Positions 31,384 through 41,785 of a DNA stretch of 64,000 bases are shown piece by piece (position 1 is the stretch's first letter; each line of letters begins with the position of its first letter). The translations under genes were made by a program, and so were the position numbers. The stretch spans positions 186,001 to 250,000 of the forward strand of contig NZ_CP017326.1 of assembly GCF_001761545.1 (NCBI RefSeq). The letters are read 5' to 3'. Source of the stretch: Weissella soli. GTDB taxonomy: Bacteria; Bacillota; Bacilli; Lactobacillales; Lactobacillaceae. The notes under the pieces are model-generated. The model saw only the letters and a list, made by a program, of their open reading frames with translations, had not been told where the DNA came from and did no database searches.

Positions 31384-33600
31384 ATGGCTAGTGCAAGAAT
31401 TTTTTTTGATGACGATACGGGAGTTTTTCATCTCCAAAATGATTTGATTTCATATGTTTTTCAAGTTGAAACGGGTGCCATTTTAAGTCACCTGTACTTT
31501 GGTAAGAAGGTTACGGCCTATCATGATCAACGCCGTTATCCGCGTCTAGATCGGGGCTTCTCACCAAATTTGCCGGGTGAGCCGGGTGAAGTCGACCGTG
31601 GTTATTCAAAAGACACGTTACGGCAAGAGTTTTCGGGCTTTGATACGGGCGATTTTCGGCAACCAGCTGTAATTGTCCGCGCGGAAAATGGGGCTGAGGC
31701 CACTGATTTCCGGTATGTCTCACATGAAATTATCGCGGGTAAGCCTGATTTAGATGGCTTGCCTCATGCCTATGTACTAGCGCCAGATGAAGCTAAAACA
31801 CTGGTCGTTCATTTAGTGGATGAGACGCTAGCTGCTGAGCTGGAACTTACTTACACCATTTATGCCGAGCGCCCAGTCATTGCGCGGTCAGTCAAATTGA
31901 TTAACCAAGGGTCACAACATTTGACTATTGAAAAGCTGGCCTCAGTTCAATTGGATGTGATTCAAGATCAAATTGAAGTTATTTCATTGCCGGGAGCGCA
32001 TTTGCGCGAACGCCAAATTGAACGCCAAGCCCTACGGCACGGGGTGACTGAATTTGCGAGTCATCGTGGTACCAGCTCACACCACATGAATCCGTTCGTT
32101 GCCTTGGTAGCACCGGAAACAACGGAAGAGCAAGGAACCGCGATTGGGGTGCAGTTGGTTTATTCTGGTAATCACCAATTTACCTTGGAAAAAGATTATA
32201 CCGACCAAGTACGCGTGCTGGCAGGGATTAACGAACAAGGCTTTAGCTGGCAATTAGCAGCGGGGGACGTCTTCCAAGCACCAGAAGCCTTGTTAGTGTA
32301 CTCTGATGAAGGCATAAATGGTATGTCGCAAGCCTACCATCATCTGTTACGTGAACGCGTAGCCCGTGGGCGCTTCCAATACGCACCGCGGCCCATTGTG
32401 ATTAATAATTGGGAAGCAACGTACTTTGATTTTGACGCCGATAAGCTGGATGACATTTTGGAGCAAGCGGCGCCATTAGGTATTGAGATGTTTGTGCTCG
32501 ATGATGGTTGGTTTGGTCATCGCGATGCCGATGATAGTTCACTAGGTGATTGGTATGAATATACTGATAAATTAAAAACTGGTGGTGGGTTGACTGGCTT
32601 GGCGCAGCGCGTGCATGACCATGAAATGCAATTCGGACTTTGGATTGAACCGGAAATGGTCTCAAAGGATTCGGATCTCTATCGTGCGCATCCGGACTAT
32701 GCGCTCCAAGTGCCAAATCGTGGGATGACGCCTAGCCGTGATCAACATGTCTTAGATTTCTCACGGCCAGAGGTTGTTGATGCCATTTATGACCAAATTG
32801 CAGCTGTTCTGGATGAAGTGCCGATTGATTATATTAAGTGGGACATGAATCGGCATCTTACGGAGCTGTATTCAGTCGCCTTGCCGGCAGACCAACAGGG
32901 TGAGATTGCTCATCGTTATATGCTGGGCGTCTACCAACTGGCAGAACGTTTGACGGCTAACTACCCAGACATCCTCTTTGAAGGTTGTTCAGGCGGGGGT
33001 GGCCGCTTTGATGCGGGGATGTTGTACTATTTCCCACAGTCATGGACGTCTGATAATACGGATCCCGTGGAACGCCTCAATATCCAATATGGCACGTCAT
33101 TGGCTTACCCTGTTTCAAGCATGACAGCTCACGTGTCAGCCTCACCCAACCATCAAACGGGGCGGGCAACTAGTTTGGCCATGCGTGGTGATGTGGCGAT
33201 GGCCGGCGTATTGGGTTATGAGCTTGACTTGAGCCAGTTGTCAGCAGCGGAAAAGGCGCAAGTGCGTGAGCAAATCGCCTTCTATAAAGCACACCGCGAA
33301 TTGATTCAATATGGTGATTTTTACCGTATCAATTCACCATTCGCGGGTAATGAAGTTGCTTGGCAGTTCGTGAGCGCTGATAAGTCGGAAACCATGCTGT
33401 TTGAGTATCGGGTATTGTCTACTGGCCAACCATCTTTCCACACGGTGCAACTGGGTCATCTGGATCCTGAAAAAACGTATGTTGATGCGGCCACCGGAGC
33501 AACGTTTGGTGGGGATGAATTGATGCAAATCGGTTTCTATAATGCACCAATCCAACCAGCTGACTTCACGTCACGGGTGAGATATTTCAAGGAACAGTAA
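31384..33600 (+). CDS. aga: alpha-galactosidase, GH36 family
   Basis: 738-aa cytoplasmic enzyme that hydrolyses alpha-1,6-galactosides such as melibiose and raffinose. The catalytic nucleophile is Asp487 in YIKWDMNRHLTE and the acid/base is Asp557 in QSWTSDNTDPVERLNIQYG. The GCSGGGGRFDAGMLYYFPQ stretch is typical of the family. The N-terminal beta domain and C-terminal domain are complete and the length is normal. GGAGG lies 6 nt before the ATG at 31384. No sugar transporter gene is adjacent, so uptake must be encoded elsewhere. Confidence 0.93.
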   Translation: MASARIFFDDDTGVFHLQNDLISYVFQVETGAILSHLYFGKKVTAYHDQRRYPRLDRGFSPNLPGEPGEVDRGYSKDTLRQEFSGFDTGDFRQPAVIVRAENGAEATDFRYVSHEIIAGKPDLDGLPHAYVLAPDEAKTLVVHLVDETLAAELELTYTIYAERPVIARSVKLINQGSQHLTIEKLASVQLDVIQDQIEVISLPGAHLRERQIERQALRHGVTEFASHRGTSSHHMNPFVALVAPETTEEQGTAIGVQLVYSGNHQFTLEKDYTDQVRVLAGINEQGFSWQLAAGDVFQAPEALLVYSDEGINGMSQAYHHLLRERVARGRFQYAPRPIVINNWEATYFDFDADKLDDILEQAAPLGIEMFVLDDGWFGHRDADDSSLGDWYEYTDKLKTGGGLTGLAQRVHDHEMQFGLWIEPEMVSKDSDLYRAHPDYALQVPNRGMTPSRDQHVLDFSRPEVVDAIYDQIAAVLDEVPIDYIKWDMNRHLTELYSVALPADQQGEIAHRYMLGVYQLAERLTANYPDILFEGCSGGGGRFDAGMLYYFPQSWTSDNTDPVERLNIQYGTSLAYPVSSMTAHVSASPNHQTGRATSLAMRGDVAMAGVLGYELDLSQLSAAEKAQVREQIAFYKAHRELIQYGDFYRINSPFAGNEVAWQFVSADKSETMLFEYRVLSTGQPSFHTVQLGHLDPEKTYVDAATGATFGGDELMQIGFYNAPIQPADFTSRVRYFKEQ

Positions 33601-33645
33601 ACACATAAAGGTCGGTGCATGAACGACAAGTTAGCGACGAAAATT

Positions 33646-33689
33646 AAAGAAGGGTTTTAGGATCATGACGATTCTAAAACCCTTCTTTT
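33646..33689 (+). terminator. terminator after alpha-galactosidase gene
   Basis: AAAGAAGGGTTTTAG (33646-33660) pairs perfectly with CTAAAACCCTTCTTT (33674-33688) around a 13-nt loop, then T. The loop contains the ATG at 33665 that would open the next reading frame. Confidence 0.85.
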
Positions 33690-34843
33690 CAGTAAGTGTA
33701 AAAAAAGCCTTAAACGAACTTGCGATACTGATTATCTTTTTTGGGAATCTGTTTATAAATAATGGACATGATCGTTTCTTATTAAATTCATTATCAGTGT
33801 ATTTGTTGATCTCTATTGCGCAATCTTTTTTTAAGTTTGTCCTGCAGATGACTAATAGAATTAGTGAATACAGTGTACTTACGATTTTATCAAATATGAT
33901 CTATTTCTTTTCTGTAGTATTATTGCTAATTTTTAACTTTCGGAACTTTCAGGTTCTTATAGCAGCGTTCATCTTTGGTAATCTTGTGGCGATGATCTAT
34001 GGACTAGTTGCCTTAAAAGATCTATTTATCAACAAAGATAATTTTAAATTTTTTTGGTCTTGGAAAGAAGCATGGGACAACATAAGTGTTGGAAGCCAAT
34101 TGTTAGTTGCAAACGCTGCTTCAATGTTGATCGTTGGTATTGTGCGAATTGGAATTCAACAAGGGTGGGGAGTAGAAACGTTTGGAAAGGTGTCATTAAC
34201 GCTGTCTATTTCTAATTTGCTCATGGTTTTTATTAATGCAATCAGCATAGTGATTTTCCCAAAATTAAAAAGAATTAGCTTAACCAAAATAAATGATATA
34301 TATTCAATGATTCGGGATTTGCTAATGCCCATTGTGTTGACTGGCATGTTGATTTATTTTCCTATAAGCTATTTTATTCCACTTTGGTTACCAAAATATG
34401 GCTCTACCTTAATATATATGTCAATTTTATTTCCAATGATCACATATCAATCAAAGTTTGAAATACTATCCAATACCTTCATGAAGGTACTTCGTATGGA
34501 GCGTCAGCTGCTATTCATTAATATTACCACCTTAGTAATAAGTTCCATTTTGACAGTTATTTCAGTCTTTGTGTTACATAATCTAACCACCACAGTGTTT
34601 GTTATTATTATTGTTATGGCAATCCGAAGTACTATATCTGAACTATATCTTAAAAATAGATTACACGTCAAATTTTCGTCAGAAATGTTTTCGGAGACAG
34701 TGATGGTAGTAGTATTCATCGTATTAGCATGGTATTTGCCAATATTTGAAGCCATGGTCGGGTATATTGTTATTCTCATTTTGTATTTATTGATGAAAAA
34801 AAATGATATTAGTAAGGCCATTAAAAATATTAAAACAATGTAA
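33665..34843 (+). pseudogene. polysaccharide flippase-like protein, probably 5'-truncated
   Basis: A 392-codon frame encoding a multi-helix membrane protein of the Wzx/polysaccharide-exporter kind, which moves lipid-linked repeat units across the membrane. Normal members have about 470-480 residues and begin with a conserved helix pair that is missing here. The only ATG near the 5' end lies in the loop of the upstream gene's terminator, with no proper binding site. The gene thus seems to have lost its 5' part and promoter. It is much more AT-rich than its neighbours. Function is doubtful. Confidence 0.6.
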
Positions 34844-35024
34844 AACTATAATTTAATAAATTTTAGTTTCCGACTAACTATACAACTGTTTTAAATTGAG
34901 TATGCAATCATTTAAATAAACAGGGCCATTGAAATTACAAGGCAATGGGCTTAATCAATGAAAAATTTAACTACAATATTGTGCATATAAATAGTGTATC
35001 TTAAGTAGAGAGGAATACGCAAAA
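34844..35024 (+). promoter_or_regulatory. intergenic region before the rml operon
   Basis: AT-rich gap. CCATTG and CAATGG (34925-34949) form a weak hairpin. A possible -10 TATAAA lies at 34986-34991, with no clear -35. GAGAGGA precedes rmlA. The rml operon promoter probably lies here, but I cannot fix it. Confidence 0.35.
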
Positions 35025-35897
35025 ATGAAGGGCATTATCTTAGCCGGAGGATCCGGTACGCGTCTTTATCCAATAACTAAGGCCACCAGTAAGCAACTGG
35101 TCCCTATCTATGACAAACCAATGATTTATTATCCATTGTCAGTGTTGATGTTGGCGGGGATTAAGGATATTTTGTTGATTTCAACGCCTGAGTACATTGA
35201 TCAGTTTGAAGCACTGTTTGGTGATGGGCATGAACTGGGATTAGAAATTCAGTATGCTATCCAAGAAGAGCCTCGTGGTTTAGCGGATGCCTTCATTGTG
35301 GGTGCTGACTTTATTGGTCAAGACACTGTCGCACTAGTTCTTGGAGATAACATCTTCTATGGCGCTGGCCTCTCAAAGCAACTACAAGCTGCTGCGGCGA
35401 AGACATCTGGGGCAACGGTCTTTGGCTATCAAGTTAAGGATCCTGAACGGTTTGGGGTGGTTGAATTTGACGAAAATGGTAAAGCATTATCGATCGTTGA
35501 AAAGCCAGCCGAACCAAAGTCTAATTACGCTGTGACTGGACTTTACTTCTATGATAATGATGTTGTTGAAATCGCAGCTAACGTCAAGCCATCTGCACGT
35601 GGCGAAATTGAAATTTCTGATATTAACCAAGCGTACTTAGATCGTGGTGATTTGGATGTTCAAGTCATGGGACGTGGTTATGCGTGGCTAGATACTGGCA
35701 CGCATGATTCTTTGTTAGAGGCGTCATCATTCATCGCAACCATTCAGAAGCAACAAAATTTGAAGGTGGCCTCACTGGAAGAAATTGCCTATCGGATGGG
35801 GTATATCGACCTTGATCAACTAGCAAAATTGGCGCAACCATTGAAAAAGAATGATTATGGACAATATTTGCTACGCATTGTTGCAGAGGAAGGATAA
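35025..35897 (+). CDS. rmlA: glucose-1-phosphate thymidylyltransferase
   Basis: 290-aa first enzyme of dTDP-L-rhamnose synthesis, joining glucose-1-phosphate and dTTP. It begins [37 protein letters not shown], the nucleotidyltransferase signature, and has the [12 protein letters not shown] and [14 protein letters not shown] motifs. First gene of rmlA-C-B-D, with rmlC starting 5 nt after its stop. Rhamnose made here goes into cell-wall or capsular polysaccharide. Confidence 0.96.
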   Translation: MKGIILAGGSGTRLYPITKATSKQLVPIYDKPMIYYPLSVLMLAGIKDILLISTPEYIDQFEALFGDGHELGLEIQYAIQEEPRGLADAFIVGADFIGQDTVALVLGDNIFYGAGLSKQLQAAAAKTSGATVFGYQVKDPERFGVVEFDENGKALSIVEKPAEPKSNYAVTGLYFYDNDVVEIAANVKPSARGEIEISDINQAYLDRGDLDVQVMGRGYAWLDTGTHDSLLEASSFIATIQKQQNLKVASLEEIAYRMGYIDLDQLAKLAQPLKKNDYGQYLLRIVAEEG

Positions 35898-35902
35898 GCA
35901 AG

Positions 35903-37548
<1,646 letters not shown>

Positions 37549-37550
37549 TC

Positions 37551-37577
37551 AAAAAGTCAGCGCAAGCTGACTTTTTT
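37551..37577 (+). terminator. terminator hairpin inside the rml operon
   Basis: AAAAAGTCAGC, loop GCAA, GCTGACTTTTTT. The T run is followed at once by GGAGGAAGC and the rmlD ATG. It probably reduces rmlD transcription relative to rmlACB, since no promoter fits in the gap. Confidence 0.75.
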
Positions 37578-37587
37578 CGGAGGAAGC

Positions 37588-38433
37588 ATGAAATATTTAG
37601 TTACAGGGGCCCATGGCCAATTAGGTCAGGAATTGCAAAAGCTGTTACAAGAACGTGAGCTTTCATTTGTGGCGTTTGATTCGCATCAGTTAGATATTAC
37701 TGATCGTACGGCGGTAATGGCTGTCTTTGCAGCCGAACAACCAGATGTTGTCTTGCACGCGGCTGCGTATACCAAGGTTGATTTAGCCGAAGATGAAGGA
37801 CGCGCGATCAATTGGCAAGTCAACGTTGAGGGCATGAAGAATATTGCTGATGCAGCTAAGCAATATGGGGCCAAACTAGTCGCGGTGTCAACGGACTATG
37901 TCTTTGATGGTTTGAACGATGGTGAGTATCAGGAGACTGATGCAGTGAATCCCCAAAATGCCTACGGACGCGCCAAATTAGCCGGTGAATTAGCCGTTAC
38001 CGAAAGTGGTGCCGATGCCTACATCGTGCGGACTAGTTGGGTATTTGGCGAGTTTGGTAATAATTTTGTTTACACGATGCAACGGCTAGCGACGAGTCAT
38101 CCAAAACTCACGGTCGTTAACGACCAACTTGGCCGACCAACCTGGACACGCACATTGGCAGAGTTCATGTTGCACCTGGTGGCGGTGGATGCTGAGTACG
38201 GTTTCTATCATTTGTCAAATGATGAGATGGCGACCTGGTTTGATTTTGCCAAAGAAATTCTAAAAGATGTGGCCGTTGAAGTGGCGCCGGTGACCAGTGC
38301 GGAATTCCCGCAAAAGGCCTACCGTCCGAAGCATTCAGTCATGAGCTTAGCCAAGGCTAAAGCGACGGGCTTTGTGATTCCTTCATGGCAGGAAGCCTTG
38401 CATCAGTTTCAGATGACCCTAACTAAAAAATAA
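37588..38433 (+). CDS. rmlD: dTDP-4-dehydrorhamnose reductase
   Basis: 281-aa NADPH-dependent reductase, last step to dTDP-L-rhamnose. It shows VTGAHGQLGQEL, LHAAAYTKVDLAE, the STDYVFDG motif and catalytic YGRAKLAGE. GGAGG follows the intra-operon terminator. Its last codons and about 45 bp beyond are partly copied at 39906-39975, downstream of the acyltransferase gene. Confidence 0.95.
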   Translation: MKYLVTGAHGQLGQELQKLLQERELSFVAFDSHQLDITDRTAVMAVFAAEQPDVVLHAAAYTKVDLAEDEGRAINWQVNVEGMKNIADAAKQYGAKLVAVSTDYVFDGLNDGEYQETDAVNPQNAYGRAKLAGELAVTESGADAYIVRTSWVFGEFGNNFVYTMQRLATSHPKLTVVNDQLGRPTWTRTLAEFMLHLVAVDAEYGFYHLSNDEMATWFDFAKEILKDVAVEVAPVTSAEFPQKAYRPKHSVMSLAKAKATGFVIPSWQEALHQFQMTLTKK

Positions 38434-38475
38434 TGGTGATTGTATATTAGTGTTATGCACCATTTATAAATTTGC
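38404..38475 (+). repeat. rmlD tail repeat, copy 1
   Basis: This covers the 3' end of rmlD and the following bases. It matches 39906-39975 at most positions, including CCTAACT, AAAAATAATGGTGAT, GTATATTAGT and TATAAATTT. See the partner entry. Confidence 0.75.
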
Positions 38476-38591
38476 CTACACTATGAAGATGGATCGTTAG
38501 TCAGGAATTCTATTTAGATAAGTATAAATTTTCTCTGTTGGAGTGGTAGTAACATTAGCTAATAATTTGTCTATGTAAAAGGAGAAGATAA

Positions 38592-39641
38592 GTGAAGAGA
38601 AATTATGGGATTGACGTTGCTCGCGTTCTTGCAATGTTCATGGTTGTTGTTATTCATAATTTAAATCAAGGTGGGGTACTGAAAAATACAATCTCAACTC
38701 TAGGATTTTTATCCAGTTACGAATTATTTAATATTTCTATAGTTGCCGTAAATCTCTTTGCGTTAATCACAGGGTATCTCTACTTTGGAAAAGGTAGCAA
38801 ACTAAAACGGGTAGTTGGGTTGTACTTTGAAGTTTGGGCGTTGTCGGTACTGGCTTTGGTGCTATATATGGGTTTTATTGGCATTCCGTCTAAACTGGAT
38901 ATATTAAAGTCATTTTTTCCTCTATCAGGCGGCGTTTTTTGGTATTTTAACGCATATGTCGGATTTGTCATAATCGAGCCTTTATTAAGGCGCGGAATAA
39001 AAGTCATCAGCAAGAATACATTATTAAAGATTTGCCTTGTATTGTTAGTATTCTCTGGGACGGTGGGTTTCACTGATACCAAAGTACTACAAATTGGATA
39101 TTCAACAGAATGGATTATCATTTTATTTATTACAGGCATTTTAATAAGGGAATATAGTCTGGAAATTTCAAAAATTAAAAGTAATATTTTAGTATTCGTA
39201 GTCATTTTGGCATCACTTTCATCTCTTGCAGCCGAATTTATTCTTAAGTCACATGCAATTCGTTTTGCAGCTTATACCTCGCCACTAGTGATAGTAGAGT
39301 CGTTAGCACTATTTATTTTGATTAGCAGAATTAAAGTAGACAATGTTGTGATTCAAAAGATTTTGAGGTTTGTGTCACCTTTGTCCTTTGGGGTTTATAT
39401 TTTGGATACCTCAGTTGTGTTCTATGGCTATTTTTTGAAAGATCTATTCAAAAATATTACAATTGATCATTACCCTATACTTACGCTAGTAATTGTACTT
39501 CTATGTTCATTATTATTTTTTACAATTTTTATTTTAATAAATTTTGTAAGAGCAAAGATATTCGAATTTCTAGGGATCAATAAATTAATTAATAAGATTT
39601 CAGAGTTCTTGGAAATGACTATGTCTAAAATGAATTTGTAA
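38592..39641 (+). CDS. membrane-bound acyltransferase (acyltransferase 3 / OafA type)
   Basis: 349-aa integral membrane protein with about ten helices. The N-terminal YGIDVARVLAMFMVVVIH carries the family Arg and His, and FWYFNAYVGFVIIEPLL is the typical middle motif. Such enzymes O-acetylate or succinylate cell-surface sugars. The start is GTG at 38592 with AAAGGAGA 8 nt upstream. The gene is AT-rich compared with rmlA-D and lies between two copies of the rmlD tail, which marks it as an insertion into the polysaccharide locus. Confidence 0.8.
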   Translation: MKRNYGIDVARVLAMFMVVVIHNLNQGGVLKNTISTLGFLSSYELFNISIVAVNLFALITGYLYFGKGSKLKRVVGLYFEVWALSVLALVLYMGFIGIPSKLDILKSFFPLSGGVFWYFNAYVGFVIIEPLLRRGIKVISKNTLLKICLVLLVFSGTVGFTDTKVLQIGYSTEWIIILFITGILIREYSLEISKIKSNILVFVVILASLSSLAAEFILKSHAIRFAAYTSPLVIVESLALFILISRIKVDNVVIQKILRFVSPLSFGVYILDTSVVFYGYFLKDLFKNITIDHYPILTLVIVLLCSLLFFTIFILINFVRAKIFEFLGINKLINKISEFLEMTMSKMNL

Positions 39642-39839
39642 ATTTACTCAGTTCATATATTAAAATAATCTAAGTATTAACTTAGCTATAGAATTGTCTT
39701 TAATTTGGGTGAATCGTCCCTTTAATTGGCTTTAATCTAACTAATTTGTGGGCTGTCTGCTCTTAGAAAACATTTTAGAAGATAAAGCAGTTGCATCACT
39801 ATCAAGCACAGATATGTCCTGAAAATCTTATTGTCTCAT

Positions 39840-39975
39840 ACATCTAGTGATGAATTGGCAAAGGCCACGGAATTTCACATTCTCTCAAAGCAAGAGTTGT
39901 TGCGACAGTTTCAGCGGAGCCTAACTGAAAAATAATGGTGATCGTATATTAGTACGAGCCACCTATAAATTTACC
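39840..39975 (+). pseudogene. decayed copy of the rmlD 3' end (repeat copy 2)
   Basis: 39906-39975 repeats the end of rmlD with its stop and trailer; a less clear stretch before it could be more remnant. It lies in the 466-bp gap between the acyltransferase and HAD genes, which otherwise holds only AT-rich sequence and a terminator. Confidence 0.65.
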
Positions 39976-40033
39976 CATATCCGCCATAGGACTAGCAGTC
40001 AGTTAGTTCTGTGGCGGATATGGGTATTTTTTT
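39974..40033 (+). terminator. terminator of the polysaccharide locus
   Basis: CCCATATCCGCCATAG pairs with CTGTGGCGGATATGGG around a 19-nt loop and is followed by TATTTTTTT. It stands just after the rmlD tail copy, so it was probably once the rmlD terminator. Confidence 0.9.
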
Positions 40034-40045
40034 ATCGCAGCAAGA

Positions 40046-40054
40046 TGGTATCAT
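40046..40054 (+). promoter_or_regulatory. extended -10 promoter of the HAD phosphatase gene
   Basis: TGGTATCAT is an extended -10 (TG at 40046-40047, TATCAT at 40049-40054) about 55 bp before the start. No strong -35 is needed for this type. Confidence 0.4.
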
Positions 40055-40107
40055 TAAGTTAACAGGATGTTTAGTTCAAAGTTATGCCGTGCGAAAGGAC
40101 TTTAAAA

Positions 40108-40935
40108 ATGGTAAAAAAAGCAATTGCAGTCGATCTCGATGGCACCTTTTTACATAGTGACCAATCATTTGATGAAGCACGATTTGAAACCTTTTTAAAT
40201 CAGTGGTTAGACCAGGGGCATGAGTTTATCTTGGCGACTGGGCGTGAAGAAAAGCTGATTGATCACCTTTTTGCCAACTACCTGGATCGCTTGAACCTGG
40301 TTGTTAATAATGGGGCGGTGATGCGGGCACGGTTTGACAGTCAGTCAGTAGCTGCCTATCTATCGCAAACGGCCTTGGGCGGCTTGCAGGCAATCATTCA
40401 GAAATTTCACCCAACGGATAGTGTGCTGGCTTTTTCTGATAACCATTTCTATGGTATTGCTGGTTTTGGCGAACGTGATAGTGGCTCAATGGCTTTACTC
40501 GAAGCGTCCTTTGGTCCCATTATCTGGGTGGATCATCTATTAGATATTGAAGAAGCAGTGACTAGCGTGACCGCCAACTTTGGTGAACAAGCCAGTGAAC
40601 AGGTCGGAGAATATGTGAATGCAACCCTTGGTGAGATTGTGCATGCCACAACTTCGGGGATGGGTGCTTTGGATGTACTCGCTAAAGGTGTCAACAAGGC
40701 CAGTGGTTTAGAAAAGTTGCTGACGAAGCTGGCCATCGCTCCGGAAGACTTAACGGTCTTTGGCGATGGCATGAACGACGTTGAAATGATGCAACTAGCC
40801 GGTCAGGTCTTTGTGATGCCCAATGGGGATGCACGTTTAATGGATCTGGGCTATCAAATTGCCAGCTTCGATAATAATGCTGATGGTGTCTTTTATGAAG
40901 CAGAACGGATATTAGCTCAAGAAATCAACAATTAG
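40108..40935 (+). CDS. HAD-superfamily Cof-type sugar phosphatase
   Basis: 275-aa hydrolase of the Cof/YbiV group. Motif I is DLDGTFLHSD (nucleophile Asp), motif II ATGRE, motif III Lys with KASGLEKLL, motif IV FGDGMNDVEM. Members dephosphorylate sugar phosphates and flavin nucleotides; the substrate is not predictable. The start at 40108 has GAAAGGAC upstream and begins MVKKAIAVDLDGT; an in-frame ATG at 40084 is less likely. Confidence 0.9.
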   Translation: MVKKAIAVDLDGTFLHSDQSFDEARFETFLNQWLDQGHEFILATGREEKLIDHLFANYLDRLNLVVNNGAVMRARFDSQSVAAYLSQTALGGLQAIIQKFHPTDSVLAFSDNHFYGIAGFGERDSGSMALLEASFGPIIWVDHLLDIEEAVTSVTANFGEQASEQVGEYVNATLGEIVHATTSGMGALDVLAKGVNKASGLEKLLTKLAIAPEDLTVFGDGMNDVEMMQLAGQVFVMPNGDARLMDLGYQIASFDNNADGVFYEAERILAQEINN

Positions 40936-41096
40936 TTCGGTAATCAAACGTTATCATTTCTTTTAAGATATAAACGTCCGGTAAAGTTGTAAAGGTTTTG
41001 TTTATGCCGTTTTAAAGGGTTTTATTAGAGTTGATCTGTGGTAAAATAAACCTTGTAAAAACGAAAAGAGCAGAGAACTTACAGGGAGTTTTTATC

Positions 41097-41645
41097 ATGA
41101 TTAAACCAAGTAGCGACGATGCCCCGATATATTTAGGACTCGCGTGGTCTACTGACGAAGCAAACAAGACACTGGCCGAAGCCGTGGTCACCGCATTACA
41201 CCAAAATGGACATGCAGTGGCTGTGGTACAAGGTGAACTATTTAAATACATTGACGATACGTATGGCGATGACATCAGCTTGATGTACCGCTTGCAACCA
41301 GTTGGTCCGCTAACAAATGGGGCCAACAATCAAGACACTAGCTATCTGAGTGCGCGTGATGTTGTGTTAGCTGCTGTGATGGACTTAGCGCCATTCGGCT
41401 GGTCTCGCAAGAATCCTGTGCACGTCGTTGCCCATGATGGCATGATGCAACGGATGTACAAGATGGTGCATGAACTTTTCAAAGTTGATGAAGTGATCTT
41501 AGAAGTTGGCGTATATGCGAAGTATGATCCACAAGCTCCACAGCTTTGGACCCGGACGCGCGATTTATTTCACGCTCATGAAAGCCGTATCATTAGTCAA
41601 TGGTCGGCTGGCAATCATGGTTACATTGTTACCTTACCAAGTTAA
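41097..41645 (+). CDS. hypothetical protein, 182 aa
   Basis: Soluble protein without a family I know. It starts MIKPSSDDAPIYLGLAWS, with GGGAG upstream of the ATG at 41097; an in-frame ATG at 41031 has no binding site. It contains a VHVVAHDGMMQRMYKMVHELF segment rich in His and Met. A terminator follows at 41662-41690, so it forms a single-gene unit before the polyphosphate cluster. Confidence 0.6.
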   Translation: MIKPSSDDAPIYLGLAWSTDEANKTLAEAVVTALHQNGHAVAVVQGELFKYIDDTYGDDISLMYRLQPVGPLTNGANNQDTSYLSARDVVLAAVMDLAPFGWSRKNPVHVVAHDGMMQRMYKMVHELFKVDEVILEVGVYAKYDPQAPQLWTRTRDLFHAHESRIISQWSAGNHGYIVTLPS

Positions 41646-41661
41646 TTATAGAAATTATTCC

Positions 41662-41690
41662 AGTCTGTCACAAAGTGGCAGGCTTTTTTT
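41662..41690 (+). terminator. intrinsic terminator
   Basis: AGTCTGTCAC and GTGGCAGGCT pair fully (two or three G-U pairs) around a short loop and are followed by T. Confidence 0.8.
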
Positions 41691-41741
41691 GTATATCCAG
41701 ACGATTTTACAAAATACATCCAAAAATGTTCCGGTTTTCAA

Positions 41742-41750
41742 TGGTATACT
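41742..41750 (+). promoter_or_regulatory. extended -10 promoter of ppx-ppk-ppx
   Basis: TGGTATACT gives an extended -10 (TG, then TATACT at 41745-41750), 36 bp before the first gene of the polyphosphate cluster. Confidence 0.5.
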
Positions 41751-41785
41751 AACATTAATAGATATGCGAAATGGAGTAATTTACC

